The notes: a model not told the origin generated them from the letters alone. A stretch of 38,617 nt of DNA from an archaeon (GCA_029850555.1 JARCRS010000071.1:1-38617), one strand, 5' to 3'. Numbered from the stretch's first letter, positions 1 through 6,827 are shown. Numbers and translations are program-made.

Positions 1-132
1 GCGTGCATCGAAAGGATCGACCGGAAAAGCATAGTGGCCTCTCGCCGTTCTGGCGAAATGGGAGAAATGTCTCTTTCAACTAAAAGAGGGACTTCATAGT
101 CACTGACCCGGGTTCAAATCCCGGCCGGAGCA
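1..132 (+). tRNA. tRNA-Glu (CTC), 5' end outside the window, intron-containing
   Basis: Only the 3' part of the gene is in the window. The T arm is perfect (stem 108-112 with 120-124, loop TTCAAAT), followed by the acceptor strand CCGGAGC (125-131) and discriminator A132, the usual archaeal tRNA-Glu ending. An anticodon stem GTGGC (34-38) with GTCAC (99-103) leads into loop CTCTCG with anticodon CTC at 41-43, and the variable loop is TGAC. Closing the 7-base loop needs A98, so about 53 bases (45-97) must be intron near position 37/38. I could not draw a clean bulge-helix-bulge for a single intron, so there may be two nested ones. The D loop (7-28) is also about ten bases too long. The matching 5' acceptor strand GCTCCGG is not in the window. 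CCA is not encoded. Confidence 0.72.
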
Positions 133-136
133 TACT
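115..136 (+). repeat. putative left attachment site (tRNA-Glu 3' end)
   Basis: The last bases of tRNA-Glu plus four downstream bases match a stretch at 6828-6850 with one inserted C and two substitutions. The match covers CAAATCCC, GG, CGGAGC and TACT in order. Tyrosine recombinases of archaeal elements commonly use tRNA 3' ends as integration sites, and here a recombinase gene starts ten bases after the tRNA. The similarity is directly visible. Its role as attL is inference. Confidence 0.55.
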
Positions 137-141
137 CTGTC

Positions 142-1021
142 ATGGTATCTAATCTCCAGACCAGCTCCGACTTTAACATAATAGAAAAGACGATGGTAGT
201 AGAGGAACAAGAAAGGCCAAGGCCCCCTTTACAAAAGCGACGACCTAAAAGACCAAGAGCGAAGTGGGGTACTCTTGGTCTTCCAAAACGTGTGCGTAAT
301 GAGGATGACATTTACAACTACGAATATCGGCTAAACAATGCATTCTCACATCTATCTAGGTCAGAAAAAATCTCGCCTCATGACAAGGAACTAATCAAAC
401 AATTTTACACGAGAATACTTCAAGCTCAAGGAGTCAGTATAGGAAGAAGAGCGAAGTACTTGCTTCACTTGAAAACAATAGTAGAGAATCTTGGCGTAGA
501 ATTCGAGAGTGCAAAGCGCGAAAATATTGAAAACTTCATGGCTTGGTTAAACTCCCAAAAATACAGTCCCTACACTCGCGTAGACTACATCACTTTCCTG
601 AAGCGTTTTTACAAATTCATTCGCACTGGTACAGTTGACAAAGAAGAACCTTTTCCGCTTGTACGCTGGCTCAGAAAGACAATCAAGCCAAACGAAAGAA
701 AACAACCAGAGTTTCTAACTCCTTTAGAGGTAAAGTCGATGATTGGAGCCGCTGATAGGTTAAGGGACAAGGCTATGCTCTCTGTAGGCTACGAGGCGGG
801 CTTGAGAGCGACCGAGCTTCTCTTGCTTAACATTGGAGATATTTCATTTGATGAGCGTGGGGGCAAAGGCGACTGTAAGATATGGCAAGACTGGGGCACG
901 ACTAGTGAGATTAATTTCTTCAGCCGCTATTCTTTCCTCGTATCTTTCAAACCATCCGAGACGCAATGACCCCTCATCTCCACTATGGGTCAATCTCTTG
1001 GGCTGCCAAGGCACATTGTAA
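142..1021 (+). pseudogene. Tyrosine recombinase/integrase, frameshifted and C-terminally truncated
   Basis: The first frame opens with a basic N-terminus, then a SAM-like core-binding region (about residues 60-170: ENFMAWLN, YSPYTRVDYITFLKRFYKF). The start of the catalytic domain follows, with the first catalytic arginine in YEAGLRATELLLL. At the GGGGG run 859-863 the sense passes to the next frame, which continues smoothly with AKATVRYGKTGARLVRLISS and SSPLWVNL, then ends at 1021. The H-x-x-R box and nucleophilic tyrosine are missing, so the product cannot be an active recombinase even if the frameshift were a sequencing error. The family is the XerA-like/archaeal integrase group. Its position ten bases from tRNA-Glu suggests it inserted the flanking element. 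Residue 1 is the ATG at 142. Confidence 0.8.
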
Positions 1022-1075
1022 CGTCAGGTCAAAGCGCCTTTTATAGTTACGGTATTGTTGCAGGGGATTTACAGT

Positions 1076-1295
1076 ATGGCAAAAGAAAGAATTATTTGCG
1101 CATTATGAGCAAAATATTATCAAAAGTAAAGCTGTTAATTTTCCTTTGGCACACGCTTTGCTGCGTTATCAAAACGGCGACGCATATTGCACTCGGTGCT
1201 CAAAGTGGATGAAGAAAGAGGAAGTTGAAGGAATGAGGTATTGCCCTTTTTGCGGGACTCATCTAAGGAGAAATATAAGGGTCAAGACGAGATAG
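1076..1295 (+). pseudogene. Small zinc-ribbon protein remnant
   Basis: From ATG 1076 the reading is MAKERIICA, which then hits a stop. Another frame picks up at once with HYEQNIIKSKAVNFPLAHAL and runs to TAG 1293-1295 through two CxxC pairs, CTRC and CPFC, ending in a basic tail. The two parts join sensibly if two bases were lost near 1103-1106 (Cys-Ala-His-Tyr would need 12 bases, 10 are present). The product would be a treble-clef/zinc-ribbon protein of about 73 residues, probably nucleic-acid binding. It follows the broken integrase and shares its state of decay. The general type resembles short zinc-ribbon proteins I associate with Thaumarchaeota, but no specific function is known to me. 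Confidence 0.55.
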
Positions 1296-1326
1296 GAGAC
1301 GTATTGCAACGCAGTCCTTCAGCTGT

Positions 1327-1815
1327 TCAGTATGTTATTGCAAAGTCAGCAATATTCTTGATGTCAGTGTCAGTCAACATTGATTGAACGTTCAATGGGT
1401 ACTTCTTTGCAACGCTGTTATCTAATTCAAGAACCAAGTTTGCGGTATAATCGTTTATTTTCAGCACTTCGAGAAGCTGCTTGGTACTAACTCCATAAAT
1501 TCTGACAATCCTTTTGGAGAGTTTGTTATAAAAAAGAAACAAAGTAATTACTGGTTCATTGCTCGATTCTTGAATATACAAGCTATATCTTCTGAGGTCA
1601 AGCCACGGGTGACCACCTTCCCTTGACTTTTTGAGTTCAATGCATAAACCATTCCAAATACAATCTTTGAATCTGTCTTTACTTAATTGGGCACCAATTT
1701 CTTCAGCAAAGAAGCTCTCGTATCCACTAGGTTTGGTTACCCATTCTCCATGAAACCCTTTGAAAGTTCGTAAATATTGCTCAAGGTCGAATGTGGAAAG
1801 CAGCTTGTTTTTCAC
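1327..1815 (-). CDS. Uncharacterised protein, possible PD-(D/E)XK-type nuclease
   Basis: The protein has 162 residues with no signal peptide or membrane segment. A glutamate pair (FFAEEIGA, about residue 35), an Asp (KDCIWN, about 50) and an E-x-K strand (CIELKKS, about 59-65) are spaced roughly as in restriction-endonuclease-like folds, and WLDLRRYSLYI continues as a likely core strand and helix. This is pattern resemblance only; I do not recognise a named family. The gene stands alone, on the opposite strand to the integrase remnant, in AT-rich DNA inside the putative element, where an element-encoded nuclease would not surprise. ATG 1815 is the first start. Alternative: an unrelated hypothetical protein. 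Confidence 0.5.
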   Translation of the reverse strand: MKNKLLSTFDLEQYLRTFKGFHGEWVTKPSGYESFFAEEIGAQLSKDRFKDCIWNGLCIELKKSREGGHPWLDLRRYSLYIQESSNEPVITLFLFYNKLSKRIVRIYGVSTKQLLEVLKINDYTANLVLELDNSVAKKYPLNVQSMLTDTDIKNIADFAITY

Positions 1816-1967
1816 ACTTCAGCCTGTAATATTTCTCTTCTTTAGATTCTTTTCGTAATGCAATTGACACTAGACGATGATTCGTTTGACCCGAACCAAA
1901 ATGCAAACAGTACAGGGCGTCTACAGATTGTTTTATTTCTCCCCTACGTTATTCAAAAGAGACGAAT

Positions 1968-2876
1968 TTGAATAAGAAAGCCCTCGCGATAATCTTAGTC
2001 ATAATAACATTTGGAATAACAATTATTGTGCTCGTTGAGCCAAACTGGATAGGCCTCGGAAAAGTTTCTTATGTAAGCAGGTCACAAGAACAATTTTGTT
2101 CAAATTCCTCGACAACTTCTCCGTCCAGTAGCAACGCAACCGCAAATTATGACGAACAAGTGTATCTTGATTTTAATGAATCATTTAGCTCATTGCAGTA
2201 TAATGTTACTGCCACGCAACAAAATGATAGCTCTGGTTTTGGCCCTCTATACGTTCTCAATGGAAGAACAAATACAGGTTACTGGTACCAGACAGGTCTT
2301 GCATGGAATTTCGCTCATTCCACTCTTAATGGCCACTACAAAGGATTCTACTTTTTCTATCAAGTGTGGAATGTCTCAAGCCGCCATTCAGTCTATCCAA
2401 ATAACTTTGGCACTAGCGCATTGATTCCACTATCACAAGTCTACTCAGGCGATTTCATTTTATTATCGCTCTCATTTAGCTATGGAGATGTCATACTAGG
2501 TCTCCATGATTGGAACACTGATGCTTCTAACCAGACGAGTTATCAGGCATTTGGGGCCGCTAAATTTGTCGGCGGTCTTTACAGCTTTTTCACTGGAATA
2601 ATGATGGAATGGTATCATGTGAACCCGCTCTTTTGCCTACAAAGCAAGGTCACTTTTTCTAGCGAAGCCCCTGTGGCATCGGCATGGATTTGGATTGATG
2701 AATGGAACTTCACAAATATCCCGCTTGGTGATAGATTCAATGCAGCGTACGACCACGAATTACTATTCAATTCTGGCCGTTTTTTTCATCCACCTACTGT
2801 TACTTCTATTGCAGAATCTTTCTCATATCTGGGGACTACGGCCTATGCCAATGCATATGACTTCGACACGTTCTAG
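1968..2876 (+). CDS. Secreted or membrane-anchored hypothetical protein
   Basis: The protein has 302 residues. Residues 4-27 form one hydrophobic helix (ALAIILVIITFGITIIVLV) that would be a signal anchor. The rest is rich in Ser, Thr, Asn and aromatic residues, with many N-x-S/T sequons, as is usual for archaeal surface proteins. The central and C-terminal parts look like beta structure (WYQTGLAWNFAH, FILLSLSFSYGDVILGLHDW). No catalytic motif or known domain is evident. The start is a TTG at 1968 without a clear ribosome site. No in-frame ATG lies ahead of the signal helix, so TTG is the likely start. It lies within the decayed element but looks intact. Confidence 0.6.
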   Translation: MNKKALAIILVIITFGITIIVLVEPNWIGLGKVSYVSRSQEQFCSNSSTTSPSSSNATANYDEQVYLDFNESFSSLQYNVTATQQNDSSGFGPLYVLNGRTNTGYWYQTGLAWNFAHSTLNGHYKGFYFFYQVWNVSSRHSVYPNNFGTSALIPLSQVYSGDFILLSLSFSYGDVILGLHDWNTDASNQTSYQAFGAAKFVGGLYSFFTGIMMEWYHVNPLFCLQSKVTFSSEAPVASAWIWIDEWNFTNIPLGDRFNAAYDHELLFNSGRFFHPPTVTSIAESFSYLGTTAYANAYDFDTF

Positions 2877-3047
2877 ATACAAATCACTCAAAGCTCTGAG
2901 TGACCTGTAGTGTAAGATTGTGCTACCTTGCTGCTTTGCCTTTTGTCAGCTTGGTAACTTCTAGAGAGACTATTCTATCCACTTTTTAGAGGCCCAAACC
3001 AAAAGCTAATTCCATTCGGGTACGAAAAGAAGTCATCAAGACAATTG

Positions 3048-3233
3048 ATGGTTAAAGAGAAAAATCGACTAGCCGTTTCTACGTCTACAATCGCAGTTAT
3101 TCTCGTTGTAACTATTCTTGTAGCATCTTTTTCAGCGGCTGAGACTCTGAAACTCCAGAACAATAATGGTTCTACCACAAGCGCAAGCTCTTCCTCGTCC
3201 ACCTCTCACAGTTATTCATCCTCTTCCTCCTGA
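3048..3233 (+). pseudogene. Truncated head of a secreted serine-rich protein
   Basis: From ATG 3048 the product is a basic N-terminus, a hydrophobic helix (STIAVILVVTILVASFSAA, residues about 13-31) and then a Gly/Ser/Thr linker that becomes almost pure serine. It stops at TGA 3231-3233 after about 61 residues. Signal helix plus low-complexity linker is the normal beginning of a much longer anchored extracellular protein, but no folded domain follows. The next bases belong in another frame to a regulator fragment. I read this as a 5' remnant cut off by a deletion or recombination. A genuine small membrane protein cannot be excluded. Confidence 0.5.
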
Positions 3234-3627
3234 TGTGGAACTGGCGTACATTGTGAAGGGTTTCAAGAATGTAATGGAAAAGATGAAAGAAATTGCCTTG
3301 CAAGCACGGAAGGAAATCGTCTTCATGGCATCTGATGAAAGATTGGTTCTCGGCCTGCAAGACGTGCTCGAACAAGTAAAGTACCAGCATGAAGTCTCGG
3401 TCAAAATTGCTCTCGCCGATATACTCCTAGAATCTAAGGAGTTCAAGACTAAGCTCAGATCAAATCGATCCCTTTGCTGCGATTGTAATATCGTGATAAC
3501 CGACTCCGAGAAGCTAGTAAGCGCCGAGTTAGAAGATCCGGAACATCAATACGCTATTGAGACTCAGAATCAGGGGATGATTATCCTGGCTAGAAAGTCA
3601 TACGATAATCCTAGTTGTTGTTGCTAG
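3234..3627 (+). pseudogene. C-terminal fragment of a TrmB-like regulator
   Basis: Sense begins around 3236 (DVELAYIVKGFKNVMEKM) and runs to TAG 3627. The segment resembles the C-terminal effector domain of TrmB-family regulators: an amphipathic helix, ARKEIVFMASDERLVLGL, a strand HEVSVKIAL, then CDCNIVITDSEKLVSAELED and TQNQGMIILARKSYDNPSCC. It lacks the N-terminal winged helix that would bind DNA. The apparent upstream extension to 3166 is only the out-of-frame image of the serine-rich linker. So this gene has lost its 5' half and is joined to the head of an unrelated secreted protein. An intact TrmB-family gene at 16745-17596 shows the full architecture. Family assignment is by pattern. Confidence 0.5.
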
Positions 3628-3676
3628 TCAAATCACAAGACAAGCTTTCTAGCACTTCGCAAAAGGGCTTTTTCTC

Positions 3677-4077
3677 TTAGTTGTCTTTTCTCCTCCGATG
3701 CTGGACAATTTGGATGGGGTTGCCATCTGGATCTGCCACCCAAGCAATGCGGAGGTCTGATAGGAAATCACGAGGCGCGCTTAACGATTTCGCGCCTTCA
3801 GCAGCAGTAAGACGCTCGTAGTCATAATCTGTATCGTCTGACCAAAGCACAATCCCGATGGGTCTTCCATCGAGGTTGGGGTTCAACCCGTGATCAGAAA
3901 TGGCGGCTTCGACAGAGGAGATCCCGATGGTGAAGTGGTCCAGCGTCACCTCCACGTGAACCGGGGGACCGTGTCCTTTGGTGTCCTGAAGGTCTCGCGG
4001 AAGCCAAGTCGCTCGTAGAAGCCGGCGAGCCGAACAACATCACGGGAGAAAATATTGATCGAAGGTCTCTCAATCAT
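3677..4077 (-). pseudogene. VOC-family (glyoxalase-like) protein, frameshifted
   Basis: From ATG 4077 the reading is MIERPSINIFSRDVVRLAGF followed by YERLGFRETF, the typical first beta-alpha-beta unit of a VOC protein. That frame stops near 3942. A second frame carries VEVTLDHFTIGISSVEAAI and ends in the classic VOC closing strand WVADPDGNPIQIVQ. The halves join if one base is added to the GGGGG run at 3963-3967, giving about 133 residues, a normal family length. Either the gene is broken or the run was miscounted. The DNA is visibly richer in G+C (about 60% in 3961-4020) than its surroundings, which suggests a different origin. The substrate cannot be told. Confidence 0.7.
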
Positions 4078-4109
4078 ATACTGGCAACTTCGTTTTCTAT
4101 TCAAATATC

Positions 4110-4268
4110 TTACTTCTTCCTCTCACGTTTGATCAATCTTATTTCATACGGATCTCTTCTGGTTCCCATAATGACCTCGCCAGCTGGAGTTAGTGGGATA
4201 ATTTGTTCGGTAACTCTTGGCGAAGGAGATCCAAAGACTTTACAAGAAGCCGGAGCTGTTTGCACCAA
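4110..4268 (-). CDS. Small ORF, 52 residues, uncharacterised
   Basis: A TTG (4266-4268) or the GTG next to it opens a 52-codon frame ending in TAA 4110-4112. It contains EQIIPLTPAGEVIMGTRRD and a basic tail. The composition is protein-like, and the central part of this DNA recurs in diverged form beyond the next gene. It is divergent from the VOC gene at 4280. It may be a small gene or the C-terminal remnant of a larger one, since the sense seems to continue upstream antisense to the VOC gene. I do not recognise it. Confidence 0.3.
   Translation of the reverse strand: MVQTAPASCKVFGSPSPRVTEQIIPLTPAGEVIMGTRRDPYEIRLIKRERKK
4151..4181. repeat. Imperfect direct repeat, copy 1 (upstream of VOC gene)
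   Basis: 31 bases here match 4742-4772 in the same orientation at 26 positions, including the uninterrupted TTCCCATAAT. Weaker similarity continues for some 60 bases to the right in both copies, around the words GGAGATCC and GGAGTCC. The two copies bracket the intact VOC gene. They look like diverged copies of one short coding segment (the small ORF at 4110-4268) rather than terminal repeats of a transposon. Confidence 0.6.
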
Positions 4269-4279
4269 CGGGGGTTCGA

Positions 4280-4687
4280 ATGAAGAAACTACCTTTAGTG
4301 CGGGTTGCCGAGGTGGCCTTCCTTACCAAGAAGACCGAGGAGTGCTCTAGATTCTACCGAAAAATTGGGCTCGAATATCCGGCTCGTCCAAACAAAAAAC
4401 ACATTCACTTCGCCGATGTCGGCGAACAATACTTCGGCTTCGCCCATGAAGACAGAGGGTTCATGAACGGCTACGGCGACGAAATGGTCAAGGTTCCATT
4501 GCATGTCGCCTTCGAAGTCCCGTTGGACCAATTGGACGAGTGTATTGCCTTATTGGAGCACAAGGGAATAAAGTGCAGCCCCAAGATTGAGAACTCGAAA
4601 GGCTGGCACGGCTCGAGGCGAGCTTGGAGTACGTATTTCTCAGACCCTGCGGGCAACATAATGGAACTGTGGGCCCCACAGAGATAG
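4280..4687 (+). CDS. VOC-family protein (glyoxalase/dioxygenase fold)
   Basis: The protein has 135 residues when started at ATG 4280. An upstream TTG is possible, but the fold begins at VRVAEVAFLTKKTEECSRFY, so the ATG fits best. It has two beta-alpha-beta-beta-beta modules: the first ends near VGEQYFGFAHED, the second starts at PLHVAFEV and closes with STYFSDPAGNIMELW, the VOC signature strand carrying the metal-ligand glutamate. His in PLHVAFEV and Glu in NIMELW are plausible metal ligands. Such proteins include glyoxalase I, extradiol dioxygenases and resistance proteins; the substrate is undetermined. It sits between two imperfect repeats in the decayed element but looks intact. Confidence 0.75.
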   Translation: MKKLPLVRVAEVAFLTKKTEECSRFYRKIGLEYPARPNKKHIHFADVGEQYFGFAHEDRGFMNGYGDEMVKVPLHVAFEVPLDQLDECIALLEHKGIKCSPKIENSKGWHGSRRAWSTYFSDPAGNIMELWAPQR

Positions 4688-4741
4688 TTCGCCATGAGGC
4701 GCTCCTTTACAAATGGTGAGTTTCTGCAGCATTTCCACTGC

Positions 4742-4772
4742 GATCAGTTCTGCTTCCCATAATCACCTTGCC
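4742..4772. repeat. Imperfect direct repeat, copy 2 (downstream of VOC gene)
   Basis: This is the second copy of the 31-base segment at 4151-4181 (26 of 31 identical). On the minus strand it encodes GKVIMGSRTD, against GEVIMGTRRD in copy 1, so the similarity is at both DNA and peptide level. Here the reading frame is interrupted by a stop upstream, so this copy is degenerate. Nothing else is recognisable in 4688-4819. Confidence 0.55.
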
Positions 4773-4819
4773 GGTAAAAAATCAATTTCTTGTCTTTGCT
4801 ATAGTGGGAGTCCAAGCTT

Positions 4820-5494
4820 TTAGATTAATTCTTTCATTTCTTCTATTGACGAAATTACGTAGTCTGGCTCTTTTTCGATTAATAGGTTAGCAGAATGCAA
4901 TCCTCCAGTCAGTGCTACATACGCAACGCCAGCATTTCTTGCAGCTTCCATGTCCTCGATCGCGTCACCAACATAGATCACGTCAGCTTTATCCAGATTG
5001 AGTGTGCCCAGAACTTTACGTATTCCTTCTGGTTCGGGCTTGAGCATCAGCAGTTCATCTCTTGTTACTACAGTCACAAGATACGGTAAGAATCCCAGCT
5101 TCTCCAGAACCTTCTCAACAGGTGCCCTGCCAGCGTTTGTGACAACTGCCGAAAGTATTCCCCGTTCCTTCAAAATTTTCAATAAAATGAGCGAGCCTTC
5201 ATACGCTGTTGCTTCAGCAGAAGATTCCAGCTCAAGCATTTGCACAATGTCAATCAGTGATTTTCTGACATGATCAAAACGCGGAAGATTAGGGTTTGAT
5301 TCTGACTCTATTCTTGCCCTATCAAGTATTACCTGACTTTTCGAATCATCATCTAATCCAGAAATATCAAAGCCGTTTTTATCTAGCCAATTGATCATAG
5401 CGAGCCTAGATTCTTTCCACCTGAATTTCATTTTTACAAGAGTGCCGTCGAGATCGAATATGACTGCTCTGAATTTTGGTTTGGCTAGAAGCAC
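4820..5494 (-). CDS. HAD-superfamily hydrolase (phosphoglycolate phosphatase-like)
   Basis: The protein has 224 residues with all four HAD motifs in order: FDLDGT (nucleophile Asp14 and acid/base Asp16), VTNAG (motif II, about 117-121), Lys in LKPEPEGI (motif III, about 152) and GDAIEDMEAARNAG (motif IV, about 177). A helical cap of about 80 residues lies between motifs I and II, as in subfamily I phosphatases such as phosphoglycolate phosphatase or beta-phosphoglucomutase. The usual activity is removal of phosphate from a small metabolite via an aspartyl-phosphate. Its start lies 12 bases after the metallophosphoesterase stop on the same strand, so the two are probably co-transcribed. Substrate is not readable from sequence. 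Confidence 0.88.
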   Translation of the reverse strand: MLLAKPKFRAVIFDLDGTLVKMKFRWKESRLAMINWLDKNGFDISGLDDDSKSQVILDRARIESESNPNLPRFDHVRKSLIDIVQMLELESSAEATAYEGSLILLKILKERGILSAVVTNAGRAPVEKVLEKLGFLPYLVTVVTRDELLMLKPEPEGIRKVLGTLNLDKADVIYVGDAIEDMEAARNAGVAYVALTGGLHSANLLIEKEPDYVISSIEEMKELI

Positions 5495-5506
5495 TTGGTT
5501 CTTGCC

Positions 5507-6277
5507 TCACGGTTTTTTGTAATCATTCCACAAAGCTAGCAACCACTCTTGATGTGGCATCCCGCTTTCTCTAACGGAACGGGTTATCATTTCAAACTCA
5601 ATAGGCTCTTGGTTCAATTCGATTCCTATTTTCCCATCTTCAACATTGAGCAATGCATACTCTCCACATGATCTAAATTTTGCCTTGTCCATTTTCATAT
5701 CCGACGTTGAGTCGTAAAGAAAGGGAAGACCAACGCTTCCGGGATTGATCCAAAGAGTTAATCCAAGATAGCTACGGAGCACTTGAAGGTGAGAGTGGCC
5801 AGAGGCAATGATCGAAGGGTTGGTTATCTTTGCTACTATTTCGGATAATTTTTGGTCATCTGGGAGAGTTGAGGTAATCTTTTCAGTATTTGACCTCGGA
5901 GAGCCGTGGCAGCAGATCAAGTTTTTGCCTTCGCCAAGAGGAATCTCTATTGTCGGCTTGAAACCTTTCATGTATTCGACATCTTCTTTTGTTAGCTTAC
6001 CATAACCCCACTTGTCAATATCGTGTATTATTTTGTCATCGCTAGTTGGGTAATTTCTTGGCGAATTTGCGCTTAGCAGGGCCCCGTCCTCATTTCCATT
6101 AATAACTGGGCACTTGATCTTTCTCAAGCGTTCAACAACGCGGTGAGGCTCCGGTCCAAGCTCTGCAACGTCTCCAAGACACACTAATTGATCTACCTGT
6201 CTAGATTCAATTTGAGACAGCACAGCCTCTAAATTACTGTAGAAACCGTGAATGTCTGAAATTATTGCTAGCTTCAT
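5507..6277 (-). CDS. Metallophosphoesterase (calcineurin-like, YfcE/MJ0936 type)
   Basis: The protein has 256 residues. It has the full metallophosphoesterase signature: SDIHG (Asp8, His10), CLGDVAELG, GNED, CCHGSPRS and SGHSHLQVL. These residues bind two divalent metals and hydrolyse phosphodiesters or phosphomonoesters. In length and motif spacing it is like the small archaeal/bacterial MJ0936-YfcE group. The extra C-terminal 60 residues (DMKMDKAKF to end) are less usual. It is the first gene of a pair with the HAD phosphatase. Open frame continues upstream of ATG 6275-6277 for about 24 codons without a normal start, so the ATG is preferred. It is intact although the DNA just upstream is decayed. 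Confidence 0.87.
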   Translation of the reverse strand: MKLAIISDIHGFYSNLEAVLSQIESRQVDQLVCLGDVAELGPEPHRVVERLRKIKCPVINGNEDGALLSANSPRNYPTSDDKIIHDIDKWGYGKLTKEDVEYMKGFKPTIEIPLGEGKNLICCHGSPRSNTEKITSTLPDDQKLSEIVAKITNPSIIASGHSHLQVLRSYLGLTLWINPGSVGLPFLYDSTSDMKMDKAKFRSCGEYALLNVEDGKIGIELNQEPIEFEMITRSVRESGMPHQEWLLALWNDYKKP

Positions 6278-6339
6278 AAGTTTCAGGTGAAGTCTATCTA
6301 CGACTTCATAAAAAAGAGATTTGCTTTCAATGATATCAA

Positions 6340-6466
6340 GGCTTTCTTGTTAGCTGGCTGACTTGCCCTTCGTGCACCGCGACTGCAGCTAGAACGAAAA
6401 TCTTCTGATGTCCCAGCCATTGGGATCACCAGGTTCGTCCACATAGAGTAAATACAATTGAATCAA
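6340..6466 (-). pseudogene. DUF3800-like gene remnant
   Basis: Read from a TTG at 6466 on the minus strand, one frame gives QLYLLYVDEPGDPNGWDIRR and then stops near 6395. The next frame gives FVLAAVAVHEGQVSQLTRK, and after another shift near 6341 come LDIIESK and a few more residues. YVDEsGDPG near the N-terminus followed by FVLA.VAVHE is the hallmark of DUF3800 proteins, a family often found in mobile elements and possibly nuclease-related. Only the first 40 to 50 residues survive, with at least two frameshifts. It lies directly upstream of the intact metallophosphoesterase gene. Confidence 0.55.
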
Positions 6467-6613
6467 AGATCTTCAGGTTGAGAGTTTTTATCTATTTTCC
6501 TTTTGAAGAACAGGAATCAAGGAAAGAGTAATGCAACCAAGTATAGACTTCGCAGCCCATAACGAGTCGCAAATGCAACTCTCCCGGTCGCAGAGGTAAT
6601 GCCGAAAACTGTC

Positions 6614-6787
6614 TTATGAATCTGACTTTTTGCTGGAGTCAACCTGGAGAAGTGCTCCAAATTCCACATTAAATAGATTCGTTGGTAACAGCTCCTTCAA
6701 GACTTGACCTAAGAGTTTGTAGGGCTTTATGAAAACCATGACCGCGTTTGCGGTTCGAATTGTGCTTTCGCGCTTATGCTTCGACAT
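6614..6787 (-). CDS. Small hypothetical protein, 57 residues
   Basis: ATG 6785-6787 opens a 57-codon frame ending in TAA 6614-6616. The product has a basic start (MSKHKRESTIRTANAV), a short hydrophobic stretch with KPYKLLGQVLKELLP, and a polar tail ending in SSKKSDS. There is no recognised domain. It begins about 40 bases inside the att-like copy at 6828-6850, so it would be the first gene at that end of the putative element. The rest of 6278-6940, apart from this ORF, the DUF3800 remnant and the att-like copy, holds nothing I can identify. Confidence 0.4.
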   Translation of the reverse strand: MSKHKRESTIRTANAVMVFIKPYKLLGQVLKELLPTNLFNVEFGALLQVDSSKKSDS

Positions 6788-6827
6788 CGATGCGACATCC
6801 GACCATTTTGAACCACGTTAACATATA

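Noticed and set aside
842-870. Programmed frameshift in the integrase
   Set aside because: No slippery heptamer with a downstream structure, and the product would still lack the catalytic tyrosine.
985-1212. 75-residue plus-strand ORF overlapping the end of the integrase
   Set aside because: It is the out-of-frame image of the integrase end and the zinc-ribbon remnant; the zinc-ribbon frame explains the conserved CxxC pairs.
3166-3235. N-terminal extension MVLPQAQALPRPPL of the TrmB-like fragment
   Set aside because: Low-complexity Pro/Leu stretch is a frame-shifted reading of the serine-rich linker; real similarity starts at about 3236.
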